The notes under the pieces are model-generated. The model saw only the letters and a program-made list of their open reading frames with translations, was not told the DNA's origin and made no database searches. The position numbers and the translations under genes were made by a program. A DNA stretch of 64,000 nt from Vigna angularis (lineage: Eukaryota > Streptophyta > Magnoliopsida > Fabales > Fabaceae), in contig NC_068971.1 in assembly GCF_016808095.1 (NCBI RefSeq), positions 46,560,131 through 46,624,130 on the forward strand, in the 5' to 3' direction. Every line of letters starts with the position of its first letter. Within the stretch, counting starts at the first letter, position 1. Below, piece after piece: positions 50,742 to 63,388 of the stretch.

Positions 50742-52340
50742 TTTTAACTTAATTTAAACTAATTATATTTTATTTTTAATTAATTTTAAAGAAAAAAATA
50801 AATGATAGTCATTTAGTTTTATCAATTAAAATATTACTTTTAATCTATCATTCATCACATCAATCACTGAAACTTTCATAAATTTCTTTTTATTTATTTC
50901 CTTTAATCTAAAAAAAATTCACTTTTACTCTTCTTTTCTTTTACATTCATTTAAATTTACTCTTCCAAACTTATATTTAAAAAGAAACATAACTTAAAAG
51001 AAAAAAAAAGGGAAAGGAAAGTGAGTATGAAGATAAAGATATGAAAAGTTATTTTCTTCCATGTTAACGTGAGAATTGATCCATGCATGATTTAAGGTTA
51101 AGAGTCATCCATACGTTTAGCACAGTAACAGGCAATTCATATGTTACTGTGTGATAATGGCAAAAACAACTTTTGTTGTTATCCATGCAATTATTATGGT
51201 CGACCGTGAATGAACAAAACCAACAGTGTTGCTGCTGTCTTGCGCTACCTAGACTTACATTTACTTTTAAAATTTACCCATAAGGGTGAAAAATAAAGGA
51301 GATGAAGATTTATAGTTAAGTAATACATATGAATTCACACATCTCAATCAACTGATCCCACTCACAAGGAAAAGAAATCAAGAAATCAAGAAATCAAAGC
51401 CTTAGATCCTCAATTTGTGGCACCAACTTCTTACAAAGAACAATAATACTAATGAATGAGAAGAAATTGAGGAAAGGAGTTTGAATTAGGAGACAGGTCA
51501 AGGGCTTTTGGGGCCCAAATGTGTGTCCTACACATAGTCAAACCTTCCTCAAGAGGAACAAAGCAAAGAGGTTTTTAGATTAGTCTAATTTTTTCACAAC
51601 GTATGATGAATACAACTTCAACCGACAATTATTGTAGGAAGGATGGTGTACAACAAAAATTCTAGGAAATAGTTTCTTAAATATACTCTATTGTTTCCCC
51701 CCCTAATTTCATGAAAGAAACATGGTCTATTTTTCTTTTGGCAGCTTATGTCTTCTATATAAAGTTTGTGTAGTCCAAGAGGGAGACATTTGAACTACAC
51801 ATTTCATATTTGAAGACAATCTTTACACTCTTTATGCCCAAAAATCTTCACCTCAACCTGGACCCATCCTTGCGTACAATTTCAATTCAATGTCATTTCA
51901 TTACACCTTTGAACTACATATGCACCTCTATAATTTAAGGAAAGACCACACACATGTGTTCTACCTTCTAGAACAGCTCTTGTTCCCACCTTTGAGTTTT
52001 AATTGATTTTGTCCAACACTACTCATGTTCATTGAAGCTCGATTAACTCAGGTGAAGTTAGGTAGCCACATTAGGGTGACAAAATTTCTCCTCTAAAGTT
52101 TAATTTCCAACGTTGTACAAGTATATAAAAACAGATTGTGTTTAAATTATTGTACTATTTTAGTGTGTTTTTTTTTTTCAATTATCAAACAATGAAATCT
52201 ACATATTGCAAGAAATCCTACCATCCAAAATAAATTACACTGTATTTTAAATACTATAATTAAATACAACAAAAAGATTAGCATTTTCAGAGTTTCATCA
52301 GCAACTCTGAACTCTACTCGCACCTTCATCTTCAAAGTTG
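50613..52340. other. AT-rich intergenic DNA
   Basis: (AAT)n near 50708-50738. Otherwise nothing was recognised. Confidence 0.4.
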
Positions 52341-52860
52341 TTCTTGAGAAACTCCAATCTCCATCACTGTCACCGTCACTGGGACTTCGTCCGTCGGAAA
52401 AAAGGGCTCTTTGTCACGCTCAATATTCACTCCACCATGTCTAATCGAGAAAGCCTTGTCCAATGAACTCTCAACGCGTCAGATTGTCCGTTGACACAAT
52501 GCAACTCTTCATAGGTCAAACTGCGCCTAATCTTCTAGCTCGATTGTCGAATAAACTCCGCATATTCCTCCTTGATCATTCGGACATCTTTGTCGGATTC
52601 TGGAAGAACTCGGACTAGTAGAAGCTCTTGCATTGAAGACAACGTTTGGAAATGGCAACGGATCCTTTGCATCTGATGTGGAACGCGAGACTATCGACAC
52701 TCGACAATTCAACGTGCTTTAATGACGGAGAATTTTCAAAATCTTCCGTAAGCCTCTCCCACGATCTTCGTGAAACTGCCACACTTTGGAGACCACGTTT
52801 TTGTGTGACCGTGATTTCAAATTGGATCATCGTTAGGAGCTGCAACTGCTACATTTGAAA
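52341..52860. other. GC-richer block, unassigned
   Basis: Clearly less AT-rich than both sides, with coding-like composition but no open frame above about 75 codons on either strand. The minus strand reads pieces such as GGVNIERDKEPFFPTDEVPV interrupted by stops. It may be the relic of a gene or retroelement. I do not recognise it. Confidence 0.35.
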
Positions 52861-53080
52861 TTAGTTTACAATTACTGAACTTTCCAAGGTCGTTCACGTT
52901 CAAGATGTTCTCAGAAGGTGAGATGCATTAAAACATAATTTATAACATCCTTCTTTTGTATAAAGATTAAAAGCCCATAACATATAATATTGTATATGAA
53001 ATTATACTTGTAGTTTCATTAAAAAAATTATTTTTGTCTTTAAGTAAAATTTCTATTTACTTAATATGATAAATCTTACA

Positions 53081-53132
<52 letters not shown>

Positions 53133-53495
53133 GTGCTCTCATCCATCTTCAAAGAAAAAACATAAAACCTTTTAAAGTAGAAGAAATAATTCACATAAGT
53201 TTGAAAGCAGTTCACGATTAAGTCTTCTTACCATATTAGTATTTTTAACATGATTATTTAAATTTAGTTAATTTTTTATTTATAGAAGAAATAAGTTGCT
53301 TTTATTTTAATCATGTAATCGTGTTTTAGACTTTGTTTGTGAAATGTTGAGAATATAGCATCTGAATACTCATTCTCAGAATCCCAACGTGCACAATTAA
53401 CTAGCATTCATAAATAATAATGGTTAATGAAGTAAATATTTTAGTATTTTCTAATTTATAATGATAATTTTATTATGTTAAATTTAAATTTAAAA

Positions 53496-53548
<53 letters not shown>

Positions 53549-53709
53549 CTAGTGTTAGTTAAATAAATTTTATTATAAACTAGTTACTATATTATAACTG
53601 ATTCTTGTCTATCAATCCTACAATAGGTGGGTAAATAATAATATTCAAAACAAAAAAAAAATTCATATATTTTGGTTGTTTCTTAGTATTTTAATATGGT
53701 ATGAGTTTT

Positions 53710-53754
<45 letters not shown>

Positions 53755-56700
53755 ATATTTAATTAATAGTAGTTTTTTCAATATATTTTGTGTTATTTAT
53801 GTGTGTGTATGTATTGTAAATTTTAATTTTCTCTTTGTACTAATGTTTTAAAATTTATGCTTGATAAGGTACATTTGTATAACATACTAAAATTTAAAAT
53901 CAAATTTATTTAGCTTATAAATGACCTGATCTTTGATTTGTATATCACATCGAAGTCTAACATCTAATTTATCAAGGTAATAATGTCCGTGGTCTTTTAT
54001 ATGTATAATATAACAAAGTCTAGCTTCAAATTTTACTAAGAAAATATGTGGCGCGATCTTGATTTTTACATTTTATATTGTAATCCAACGTCAAGTTAAT
54101 AAGTGGTTCTTAATCTGTACATCACATTGAAGTCCAAGATCAAATTTACTAAGATATCAAGTGGTTTGATCTTGATTTTTATATTATTTAATATCTTATT
54201 AAGGTTATAAGTGTTCCGTTAATGCGTTGTACATCATTATAAAAATTTAAATTAATTCTTTTGGAAAGAAAAACAAAATTCAACTAATTTCTTTAATAAA
54301 AGAAAAATTCAACAGATAAAAAGTTAAGTTAAATAAATGTGACAAGCGTGTTATTCTAATTAATGTTTCCCTTTATCAAATGGTTTGCTGTTATGTCATA
54401 AGGATGCCTTATTTGAATATCGATGTATTAAACATCTAATTATTGATTACGAGTCTATATCTGGTGAAAGCAATTGATAAGTTAGTTGGTAGTTTATACA
54501 CCAACTTTTACAACGTAAATTTTAAGCTAATAGGCTATTTTATTATAGAGGTGTTTGATAAACTAGTTGATAAAATGTAAACTGAGATACACAGATATAT
54601 CTACAAAAGTTTCATTATATATAAAAATATATATATTTTTAAGCAAAAATATATTTTTATATAGTTACAATTTTAGATTTTTTTAGTACTTTTATTTATT
54701 TTTTAAAATTTGTGTACATTTTTTTATTTGAAAAAGCCATTTCATTTAGACGAGTTATATTTTGAGTATTAATCAACTTTATTTTTTATTTAATTTTTAA
54801 AATTATTTACTTCTCAATTTAAATTATTATTGCATATTGTTTACATTTGTCATTTGTATAATTTTACAGATCAACATGTAATGAAAATTTGTTACTTCAA
54901 TTCATAATGTTAATTTTGTTTTTAATTTGAACTTCAGAAAATTTTAAAAAAATCAATAAATACTAAAAATAGTGGAATAGTTAATTAGGTCCATTGAAAT
55001 GTATGAAAACATAAGAGGTAATAATGAAAAACACAAATACTGAATAATATGCTTCCTTGAACAGTTCCATTTTTTGAACTCATACCAGTTGGTTGAAGGC
55101 CATAAACAGCCACATGCCACGATTAATTAAGAAAGAGAGGAAGTGGTACCAAGAAAACAGTTCGAACAACATTAGAGGCTCTATTCAACTTTGGTTTATA
55201 TTGAATAAATAATTATAGTTATTGCATTTTAAAACATAATGATAATGATCCCTTTATCATTATGCTCAACCAAGAATATTATATATATTATTACATTTTA
55301 GCTCACAAATAAACCATATAAAGGTGCTGATATAGCTGCATAGATCCAAGTCGAAGGAGGCCCCACTCGAGCCTCTTTTAAGTCTTTGAAATAGTTAAAA
55401 TCAGCAAATGAGTACATTTAAGGTGATACGCAAATTGAGTAAATAGGATTGAATATTAAAATAAACTATATGGGATAATGGTTCATGAAACAAGTGGCAA
55501 AACCCTTCATTGTAGCCTTTACCTACATTACTATATTATTATTCTGAAAAGCTTTTGCCATTTCAGGGAAACTGATAGAGATTCAACGACTAATTATTTT
55601 GACAGAAATGGAAAAAGTATACAAAAAAGATAGAAAGAGAGGAGAGAAGGATGGAGGCATGTGATTAAAGGGATAATGAAGAATAGGTGGGTTTATGCTA
55701 GAATGTTGGGTACATGTGCCAAGAATAGGAAAAAGGCAAAAAAAATAAAAAATAAACAACGTTTGCAAGACTTTTTCACTTTTAATTCTTAATTAACTTG
55801 TCTCAGCACATGTATCAGTGACGGTTTGAACTTTGAACACGAGATGTGAGGCCCAAAGTTACAAGTGTAATTGACTTCTAATGCCTTGGATTCTAATTTA
55901 AAGTCCATAAAAGCAAGAGTTTTTGGAGTATAATTGACGCAGCTCAGGGCCACCACTGCGTTGCTTAATTCCAACATTTTCATCTCAACACAAACACAAC
56001 TAACTGTGACCAGAAAACCTCAAGTTAGGTGTAATATATACAGAAAAGATTTGATTTCGTTGAAAACCAAAAGAAAGTCACTTTATCAAAAGGTGAAAGA
56101 AATCAATTTGTTGGATACATGTAATCATCAAAAGCTTCCAAAATGGGGTAGATATGAATTTTACCAAGCGAAAATACACAGAATCATTTCCTTCCCATCA
56201 ATCATTTGGTACTGTTTTATTCGTAGTACTGATTGCTAAATAGCTTGCTCCCACTTTGTTATTGTACTTAATCATGATTTCTATTTTTCTAACAGTGGCA
56301 CCCTCTAATTCTTAAAGCCAGAATATGCGCATGTGCAGATAACATAAATTACAATTTTCTTTCTCTTATTCTAACAATAATAAAAGCCCTTAAAGGATCT
56401 CAAAGTAATAACAATGAAGAGTTCTTACATAAAGATATCATCCAGAATATTTTTCTCAATTCCACACTGCTCTATACTCAAAGGTGAATGACAGAAACAT
56501 CCAATGGTTGTTAATCTTAACGCAAAAACTGCAAAAGGGTCTCCCCGTGTGTACTTCATCTATAAAAGCTAACTTAGGTTGTAATTTTTTAACTTTTAAG
56601 CGTATAATATGTCTGGCTTCGGAGAGTGACCTCACTCTGAAATATATTCATGTACTGAGTATGTGTATACGACACTTTCACACAAAAACTGACATATTAC

Positions 56701-57019
56701 TAACATTCATGTAAAACAATACATGGCTAAAATATAAAGCAACTACTGTATGAAGAAACGAACCGATAAGGATATAAAAGCCTTGGAAAACTAATTACCT
56801 CAAGGGTCGGATCCGGTGGCTCCTTTCAGAAAAGGAATACAGATTCAAGAAACGTGAAACAATTAAGGCAATCAAAGACCTGTTTTTAGAAAATAGTATA
56901 GATAAAAGAATATTTGAAGAATTGAAAAAGAAGATGATATATTTGAAGAAAGAAAGCATGGAAAAGAATATATACTTACATAAATGAATTGTGCGATTGT
57001 GTTTGAGGTGTCGTTACAG
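52861..57019. other. AT-rich intergenic DNA with several (TA)n tracts
   Basis: (TA)n at about 53088-53130, 53507-53545 and 53716-53752. A degenerate tandem array spans about 53890-54210. 55800-56720 shows short open frames without recognisable content. 56800-57019 may belong to the MIR393 primary transcript. Confidence 0.4.
53890..54210. repeat. Degenerate tandem repeat, period about 60-65 bp
   Basis: Recurring words are GATCTTGATTTTTA, TATATCACAT(C/T)GAAGTC, CAAATTTACTAAG and AAGTGG, in the same order about five times, with much divergence. Confidence 0.55.
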
Positions 57020-57125
57020 AAGCCAGTGAAGGAGAAATCCAAAGGGATAGCATGATCCGAAAAGAGAGAATATGAAAGGTTGAATTTTGGATCAATGCGA
57101 TCCCTTTGGATGCCTACTCCAGTTG
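57020..57125 (-). ncRNA. MIR393: MIR393 microRNA precursor
   Basis: The minus strand at 57110-57090 carries the canonical 21-nt miR393 sequence (starts TCCAAAGGG and ends ATTGATC). At 57056-57036 lies the star strand (ATCATGCTATCCCTTTGG and on), which pairs with it with the usual 2-nt 3' overhang geometry. The 33-nt loop is 57089-57057. miR393 guides cleavage of mRNAs for the auxin receptors TIR1/AFB, and in legumes also of related F-box transcripts and phasiRNA sources (family knowledge). The primary transcript probably starts near 57150, since a TATA box lies at 57179-57185, and may extend past 56800. The short open frame over this region is not needed to explain it. Confidence 0.96.
57090..57110 (-). 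ncRNA. miR393: Mature miR393 (5' arm)
   Basis: Matches the mature miR393 that I remember at every base. It is on the 5' arm of the hairpin, as in other plants. Confidence 0.96.
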
Positions 57126-57178
57126 CAGTGGAATAACCAAACCCTTGTTATGAATTGTTGGGAGTTGAGGGTTTAACA

Positions 57179-57185
57179 CTATATA
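57179..57185 (-). promoter_or_regulatory. Probable TATA box of MIR393
   Basis: TATATAG on the minus strand, about 70 bp upstream of the mature sequence and preceded by GAGAGAGGAC. Spacing fits a pol II start near 57150. Confidence 0.55.
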
Positions 57186-57299
57186 GTCCTCTCTCTTTGG
57201 TCTCTTATGGGAGAGAAAGTGGGTAGGTTTGAGTTTGAGTTTGAGTTTGAGGAAGAGACTTTTTGGTGAGAGAGAAAGGGGTGCTTGTAATAACAAAAC

Positions 57300-58406
57300 A
57301 GTACTCTTTTAATTTTCATTCATTTTTTATTATTCTTCTGAACGTAGATTTGGGAATTATGGAAAAGACGATATTCACAAAATTAAGATATTTTTTAGAA
57401 TGTAGAGCCCATTCCCTATCAATTCAAACACACTGAAATTAATTTCACCCCCTAGTGGGCCACCTATCCATTATTGGAAATTCCCAATTACTTCCCTTCT
57501 GATTATAAATATTATATTTGCTATATATATCTTAATTATATTCTCACCAAACCACCAGTTCAATCTCGCCACAACAAAATTTACTTTTTTTGCTTTATAA
57601 ATAATTAAATAAAAATATATTTAGATGGTCTTCTAAACACATATACTATGTTTCATCACATATTATACAACGTAAATAGAATAAAATAGAAGAGTAAATA
57701 AAAGGATGTTGTAGTAGTATTTTTAAACTTGTGTTTTAGAGAATTGCTTGTCTGTGAGTTCAAGTTCGATTTTTCATTGATAAAAAATTTAGCAGGACAA
57801 TTTTATAAACTCTATTTCATCTAATTAAACTCATTAAATTTCTTAATTTTTTCTGCTGTTGGCTGTGTTTTGTTTAGACATTTTCAAAGGTTCAGCAAAT
57901 TTATACTTAAGTTGCCTTCTGATATAATTATTTAATTTGTTTAGTTTCTTCTAATGTTTTGAATTGTAAATTCGTTAATTAATTGCACTAATAAAGTGAT
58001 TTCAACATCTCACTCTACGAAAAATCATTCCATTTTATAGTATACTTTATCACAAAAAACTGTTCCTGACAATGGAAATAATTGCAATTGGTATTATTAA
58101 ATATTTTAACACGAAAATAATTGTAATATTTTTTTGATTTTGCAAATGTAGTTTTAAATTTTATGATGGTTCAAATAAAAAAAAATAAAATAAAATAAAT
58201 ATGTATACAACTAATCAAAAAATAAAACCCTTATCATTTTATATGTAAAAAAATTATTCTAATTTCATTAGACGTGCGATCTCAATTACAACCATTCAAA
58301 GAACGACTTTTATGTAATATTATTTGTTTGACTTTTCACTGTATGCATTTTCATGTCAACTTCTTTTTTCAGCAACTATAAACTATTTTTCTTATAAATT
58401 GACTTA

Positions 58407-58445
<39 letters not shown>

Positions 58446-59605
58446 TAAATAAAATTTAATAAAATAAATAATTATGTAACGAGTTGAAATTGTATTGATG
58501 TTCATCCAACCTGAATCTATATTTTTATATTCGTAAATTCATACATATATTTTAAACTTTAAATTTAATTTTTAGTATCATACTTTTTTTTTGGTAAAAT
58601 TTAATAGTAAATTATATAAAATTATAATCCATTATAACAATCATTGTTAAAATTATATGTATTATTTTTTTTAGCTAAAGATTCACTATATACTATTTTA
58701 TTGTGTATAAAAAAACTATATTTATTTCATTTATTCTAAAATATATTTTTTCTTGAAAAGAAATTGACTTAATATAAATTTATATAATCCGAATAATTCA
58801 ACCGAATTAATCCGTAACTTAAACAATCCATATCTGATTAATTCCGTAACTTAAATGAGTGCTGAATACAAATTAAAAATATTAAATTTAAATTATTTTA
58901 AATTAATGGAAATCAGATCCGTTGGACCAAAATGCTCAGGCCCACTGGTGACAACCAGAACCTCCCATGTATAATATTTAGAAGAAAGAGCATGATCTTC
59001 AAAGTATTTTATCATCCTTTTGTCTTTAAATTAAATTGTCAACCAATAAATTTATTAAAGATGTGGAAAATATTTACTCTTTTATGAATTCTTTTAAAAA
59101 GTAAAATATATATATATACACACGAATGTGTTTATTAATAAACGCTTTTTAACTGTATTTTCCCTATACATTAGCATTTTATACCTTAAGTAAGAAAAAA
59201 AAAACATTGGGATTTCGATCATACATAGTTTAATAGGTACATATAAAAATCAAGTAAAGCCTTGCTTTTTATTTATGAAATTGTCAGTAATTGAAAGTAG
59301 AAAACTCATACATAAATTCTTAAAATTGAAAAAAATAAATTCAAGGTAGCCCATCAACTCATTCTATTAGCAAACATGTGAGGTACACATTATTTACTAT
59401 TTTGGCAACCACGTGTTCTCCACATGGCTACTTAGAATCGCACACTTTAGCATCAAGTGAACGTTTCTTTTTAAATGTTATTTACTTGATTTCTAGTAAC
59501 ATTATTTTTTCTTTAAAGTAAATTTACACCAAAACATAAATATACCTTCTAGTTAAGACGTAGACATTTGTACCTTAAATCAAATTAAAATTATTTATTT
59601 ATGAT
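57300..59605. other. AT-rich intergenic DNA
   Basis: MIR393 promoter side, then AT-rich DNA with (TA)n at about 58407-58441. No gene was recognised. Confidence 0.4.
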
Positions 59606-59608
59606 AGG

Positions 59609-59925
59609 AGTGGACTTTAAGCCTAACTCAATCCATAAAACCAATTTGTAAAATGAGGTTTACACCTCACTTATATATTATAAATTGGATATATCTCTAG
59701 TCGATGTGAGACTTCCAACACTCTCTCTTCACGTCGAAGTATAGACATCTTGTGCGTGAGAGTAGAAATTAATGAAGTGATCCGATAACGGCCTGACAAC
59801 GAGTGGAAACAAAAATGTCTACTTAAAACTCGGTAGGATAGACTCTAACCATAACTCTTATATCATATTAGAAAGTGAGTTTTTAAGTCTAACTCAATCT
59901 CATAAAACCGACTTCCAATCATTTA
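59609..59925. repeat. Dispersed legume repeat with terminal direct repeats (TRIM-like)
   Basis: TTTAAGCCTAACTCAATCC at the left and TTTTAAGTCTAACTCAATCT at the right form short direct repeats, each followed by CATAAAACC. Between them is the block ACCTCACTTATATATTATAA and CTCTAGTCGATGTGAGACTT, which I know as very common in legume genomes. Small size and end repeats suggest a terminal-repeat element in miniature; this is not proven. Confidence 0.5.
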
Positions 59926-62900
59926 TTTTTTCTTTTATTATTTTGTTTAAAGTAGATGATAAACATAGTGTTAACACTGAAGAGAAGAGCAATATGGAAA
60001 AGTTGGTGGATGAGCAAGACTTGACACGGTGGTCACAAGTAATCTTACGTTTCTATTAATCAGTTGATGGCTCCAAATTATGATAGATGGTGCTAGATCT
60101 TGTCTACACTAACGTGCAAAACATCACTATTGACCAATGCTCGAATTGAATTGGGTAAAAAACAAATTATGATGCCTGATAGACCTCACCACTGAGTGAA
60201 CATTTTATAGTGCTTTATATGCGATCTCAGTATATACACACAAATTCAGGACGATGATTCGAAAGTGGAAGATTTTTAGTTGAGCTCTGTGACCTCTGAG
60301 GGAGAATACATTATGGTTATGTGTCTGTTATTTGAAGGACACAATGTTAGTTCCACCCATCCATCCTTTCTCAATAGTCACCAATCACTGCTACACATTG
60401 CTTTCAAACACGCACTGCACCCATATTTCATGGCCTTCTCCTTTTGTACAATTCCCACTAACATACAATTCTTCCTCACTCTCAACTTCCATTCACATTT
60501 CAATCTTTTCTTCTGTATGTTCCACTTTCAGGGTTCAACCAGGATTGGGGTATGAAAAACTTTTATGGTACGTACCTATCAGTTCCTGCTGAGGTAGCAC
60601 AACCTCTTTCTTCAACTAAATTTAAAAGGAGACTTCAATACATACCACAGATCATATTTAGTACAAGCCCAAGAATTAGAGTGAAAATAATAATCCTGAT
60701 AAGAGGTCTTCATTTTTTTTTTTATAATTTGGTTTTTGTTTGGTGTTGTAGGATCATGTGTTTCAAAGAGAATTATATTGAGTTTATTATCTGTTTGTAT
60801 GATGATTATTTTAGATTAGTACGAAAATATTAAAATAATTGTTGTAATTGGAAGGTAAAATACGATTTATTTTATCACCGTATGATTGATTTTTTTACCA
60901 TCTGTTGAATTGATGTTTTTTTTTTCTTTATTCCTATGAAATGGCTGCAGAAGGTTTTGTGGACTTGGTGATAATTAGATGTCTAATAATTATTAACATA
61001 TGGATAAATTTGGGTGTGATATTTTTAGTTGTGAGGAAATTTATTATACCCTGATCGCTTTGGAGTTTTATTATGTGATGATTACATATTTTGGAATTAT
61101 GACAATACCTAAAGAATATGCTGTGATTAGTTGTTTTATTGTTTTGTTTGATAGTTGCATTAGGTATTTAATATTATTATATACATGAATATGCGATTTT
61201 TTTCTTTCTAGAATTATGGATTTTAGATTTATTTTTATTTGTATTAAAAATAGTATGCCGATATAGCATATAACATATATCAATGAACGTTAGTATGCAG
61301 TGATTTTGTAGTAATTGAATATTATTTTATTTAAATAATATTTATGGGATGAATTTTGATATTATAGTTTAGAAATAGTTTATAAAAATTGAATATTTTA
61401 CGTATTGTTTTATTGTTAAAAATGAGGCGTTTTAAATTATTTTGATGTTTTTTTTTTGGTTTAAGTGAAAAGAATTTGTGATGTTTATTTGAAAGGATTC
61501 AGAACTGAAAATAGAATTAAAAACAAAGTTGGTGAAAGTTTGTGAGTGAATTTAATTGATATAATAGATAAAAATGTTTCAATAAATTAAAAGATAAGAT
61601 TATTATTTTATCTTTATAGTGAAAATTAATATATTACTATTATTAATTATTTTATATTTGAAACAAACATATAATTTCCCAACTCACTCAATAATTGTTA
61701 ATAGAAAACGTAAGTTAATTATGTTTCTGACAATTTTGATAATAGTGACATAGTTAATTAATTTATTTCGATTTTAAAAGTCATTTTTTGGGTTATTTTA
61801 AAATATTTTATAGTTGATTTAATGATGAGTTAATTATTTACATTAAATGGTTGAATTTGTAAAAATTAAATAGTTAACACGTAAATGATTAATTGTATGG
61901 AATTATCATGTCGTCACATTAGAAAGTTAACTATGCGATTTTTAAAATATATAAACAAAAAACATACAATTATAACTGATCATTGTTTTAAAAACTATTG
62001 ACAACCTATGAGAAGATCAAGAGATAACATATGTAAGTACTTTTAGATTTGAGATCAGTTGTGTCACCTTTCCAATCAACATCCTGGAACTAGATGCAGG
62101 CCATGGGAGATTTGGCCCACCATCATTGCATTCCACTGTTTTTTGTTGTTCTTATGCTCAATAGTTAAACATTGGGTTGGAGCCCATATACCAACTCCAG
62201 ATCAACAACAAAAAATGGACCATTGCTTCCTGCACCACCACCATCACTGCCGCCACCGCCATTATTACTACTTCCGTCATCACCACAGTTGCAGAGGACA
62301 AAGAAGATGCAATTTATTTAGTAATATTTTACAAAATGATTTCAGAAGGCATTATATATGTTTCGTAAAATCCAGAAATTCATTCTGAAAAATCAATTCC
62401 AAAATACATTTGATGTGCTCTAAAAATTTTGTTTCGAAAATTTTGTTCCGTAAATTTTATTCCGGAAATCTTATTCCAGAAATTCTGGAAAGCATACTCA
62501 GGAAAGTTTTCGAAATATTGTTTCGGAAATCATTTGTTCAGAGGAAAAAACGGTCATTTTAAAAGTTGAAGGGTGCGTGAAATATGTTTGTAGTGCTAGA
62601 AGTAAATCCGAAAACATGATAAGTGGCCCAGAGGAGGCCCAAAATGCAAGTTTGAACAAAGAAGATAAAACTGTGATCCAAAGAACAAATCGAAAGAAGA
62701 AAGGATGCCAAGTACAACATATGATGTATTTTTTTTAAAAAATAAAATAAAAATAATTTAATTGATTATTTTTTTATTTTTTTATTAAGGATATATACAT
62801 TAATTGAATTTTTTAAATTTTGTGAGAATTTTTACAATATATTTTGTAATGTATGAGACCGAATCGGTGTAGTCAGTTAAAAAAGACGTCATCTTGACAT

Positions 62901-63388
62901 GAACATCTTGACTGTAGCAGCAATGCACATCTAGATCATTTGGTTTGTCGAAAAAAGTTCAGTGAGTAATAAAAAGATTAAAGGAACAATACATATTAGC
63001 AAAATCCTATAAATTACCTAAAGAAAAGATTCCAACTTATATAACCTAGGCTCATTTGAATAAAAGTCCACAAAAATACTATAAAAATGACGATGTAATT
63101 CTTACATATTTCTATAATAGATATATACTTAACTTGAACGTGAAGATGTTTTGCAAATATCCCAACTATTTCAATGTTGGAGAGTTAAAAGAAAATACAT
63201 TTAAGTCTTCATAGTAAAATAAGAAGATAAATCTCAAGTTGACAAAGAAAAGAAAAACGTTAACAAAGATTGTGAAAGCTTAATACAAGTATGTTTCGGC
63301 ATTATATGAGCATATTTATCACAAAGATTTAATAAATACATTTTTTATGAAGATTTTAAAATTTTACTAAATATTATTTACAAGAAAG
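59926..63388. other. Intergenic DNA, no recognised gene
   Basis: 60280-60600 has pyrimidine-rich, leader-like sequence and short open frames on the plus strand, without family resemblance. 62060-62380 looks repeat-like. 62370-62540 holds recurring TTCCGGAAAT/TTTCGGAAAT-type words. Confidence 0.4.

Noticed and set aside
57114..57296. 60-codon minus-strand frame with a Leu/Lys-rich N-terminus
   Set aside because: It spans the MIR393 TATA box and low-complexity GTTTGAGTTTGAG DNA, so it is better explained as promoter.
57740..57790. tRNA-like B box (GTTCAAGTTCGAT)
   Set aside because: No A box or cloverleaf partner arms at proper distance; at best a decayed SINE piece.
60280..60833. Three overlapping plus-strand frames of 86-93 codons
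   Set aside because: Low-complexity His/Ser/Phe-rich text without domain likeness; kept only as an unrecognised region, since the pyrimidine-rich sequence could be an untranslated leader.
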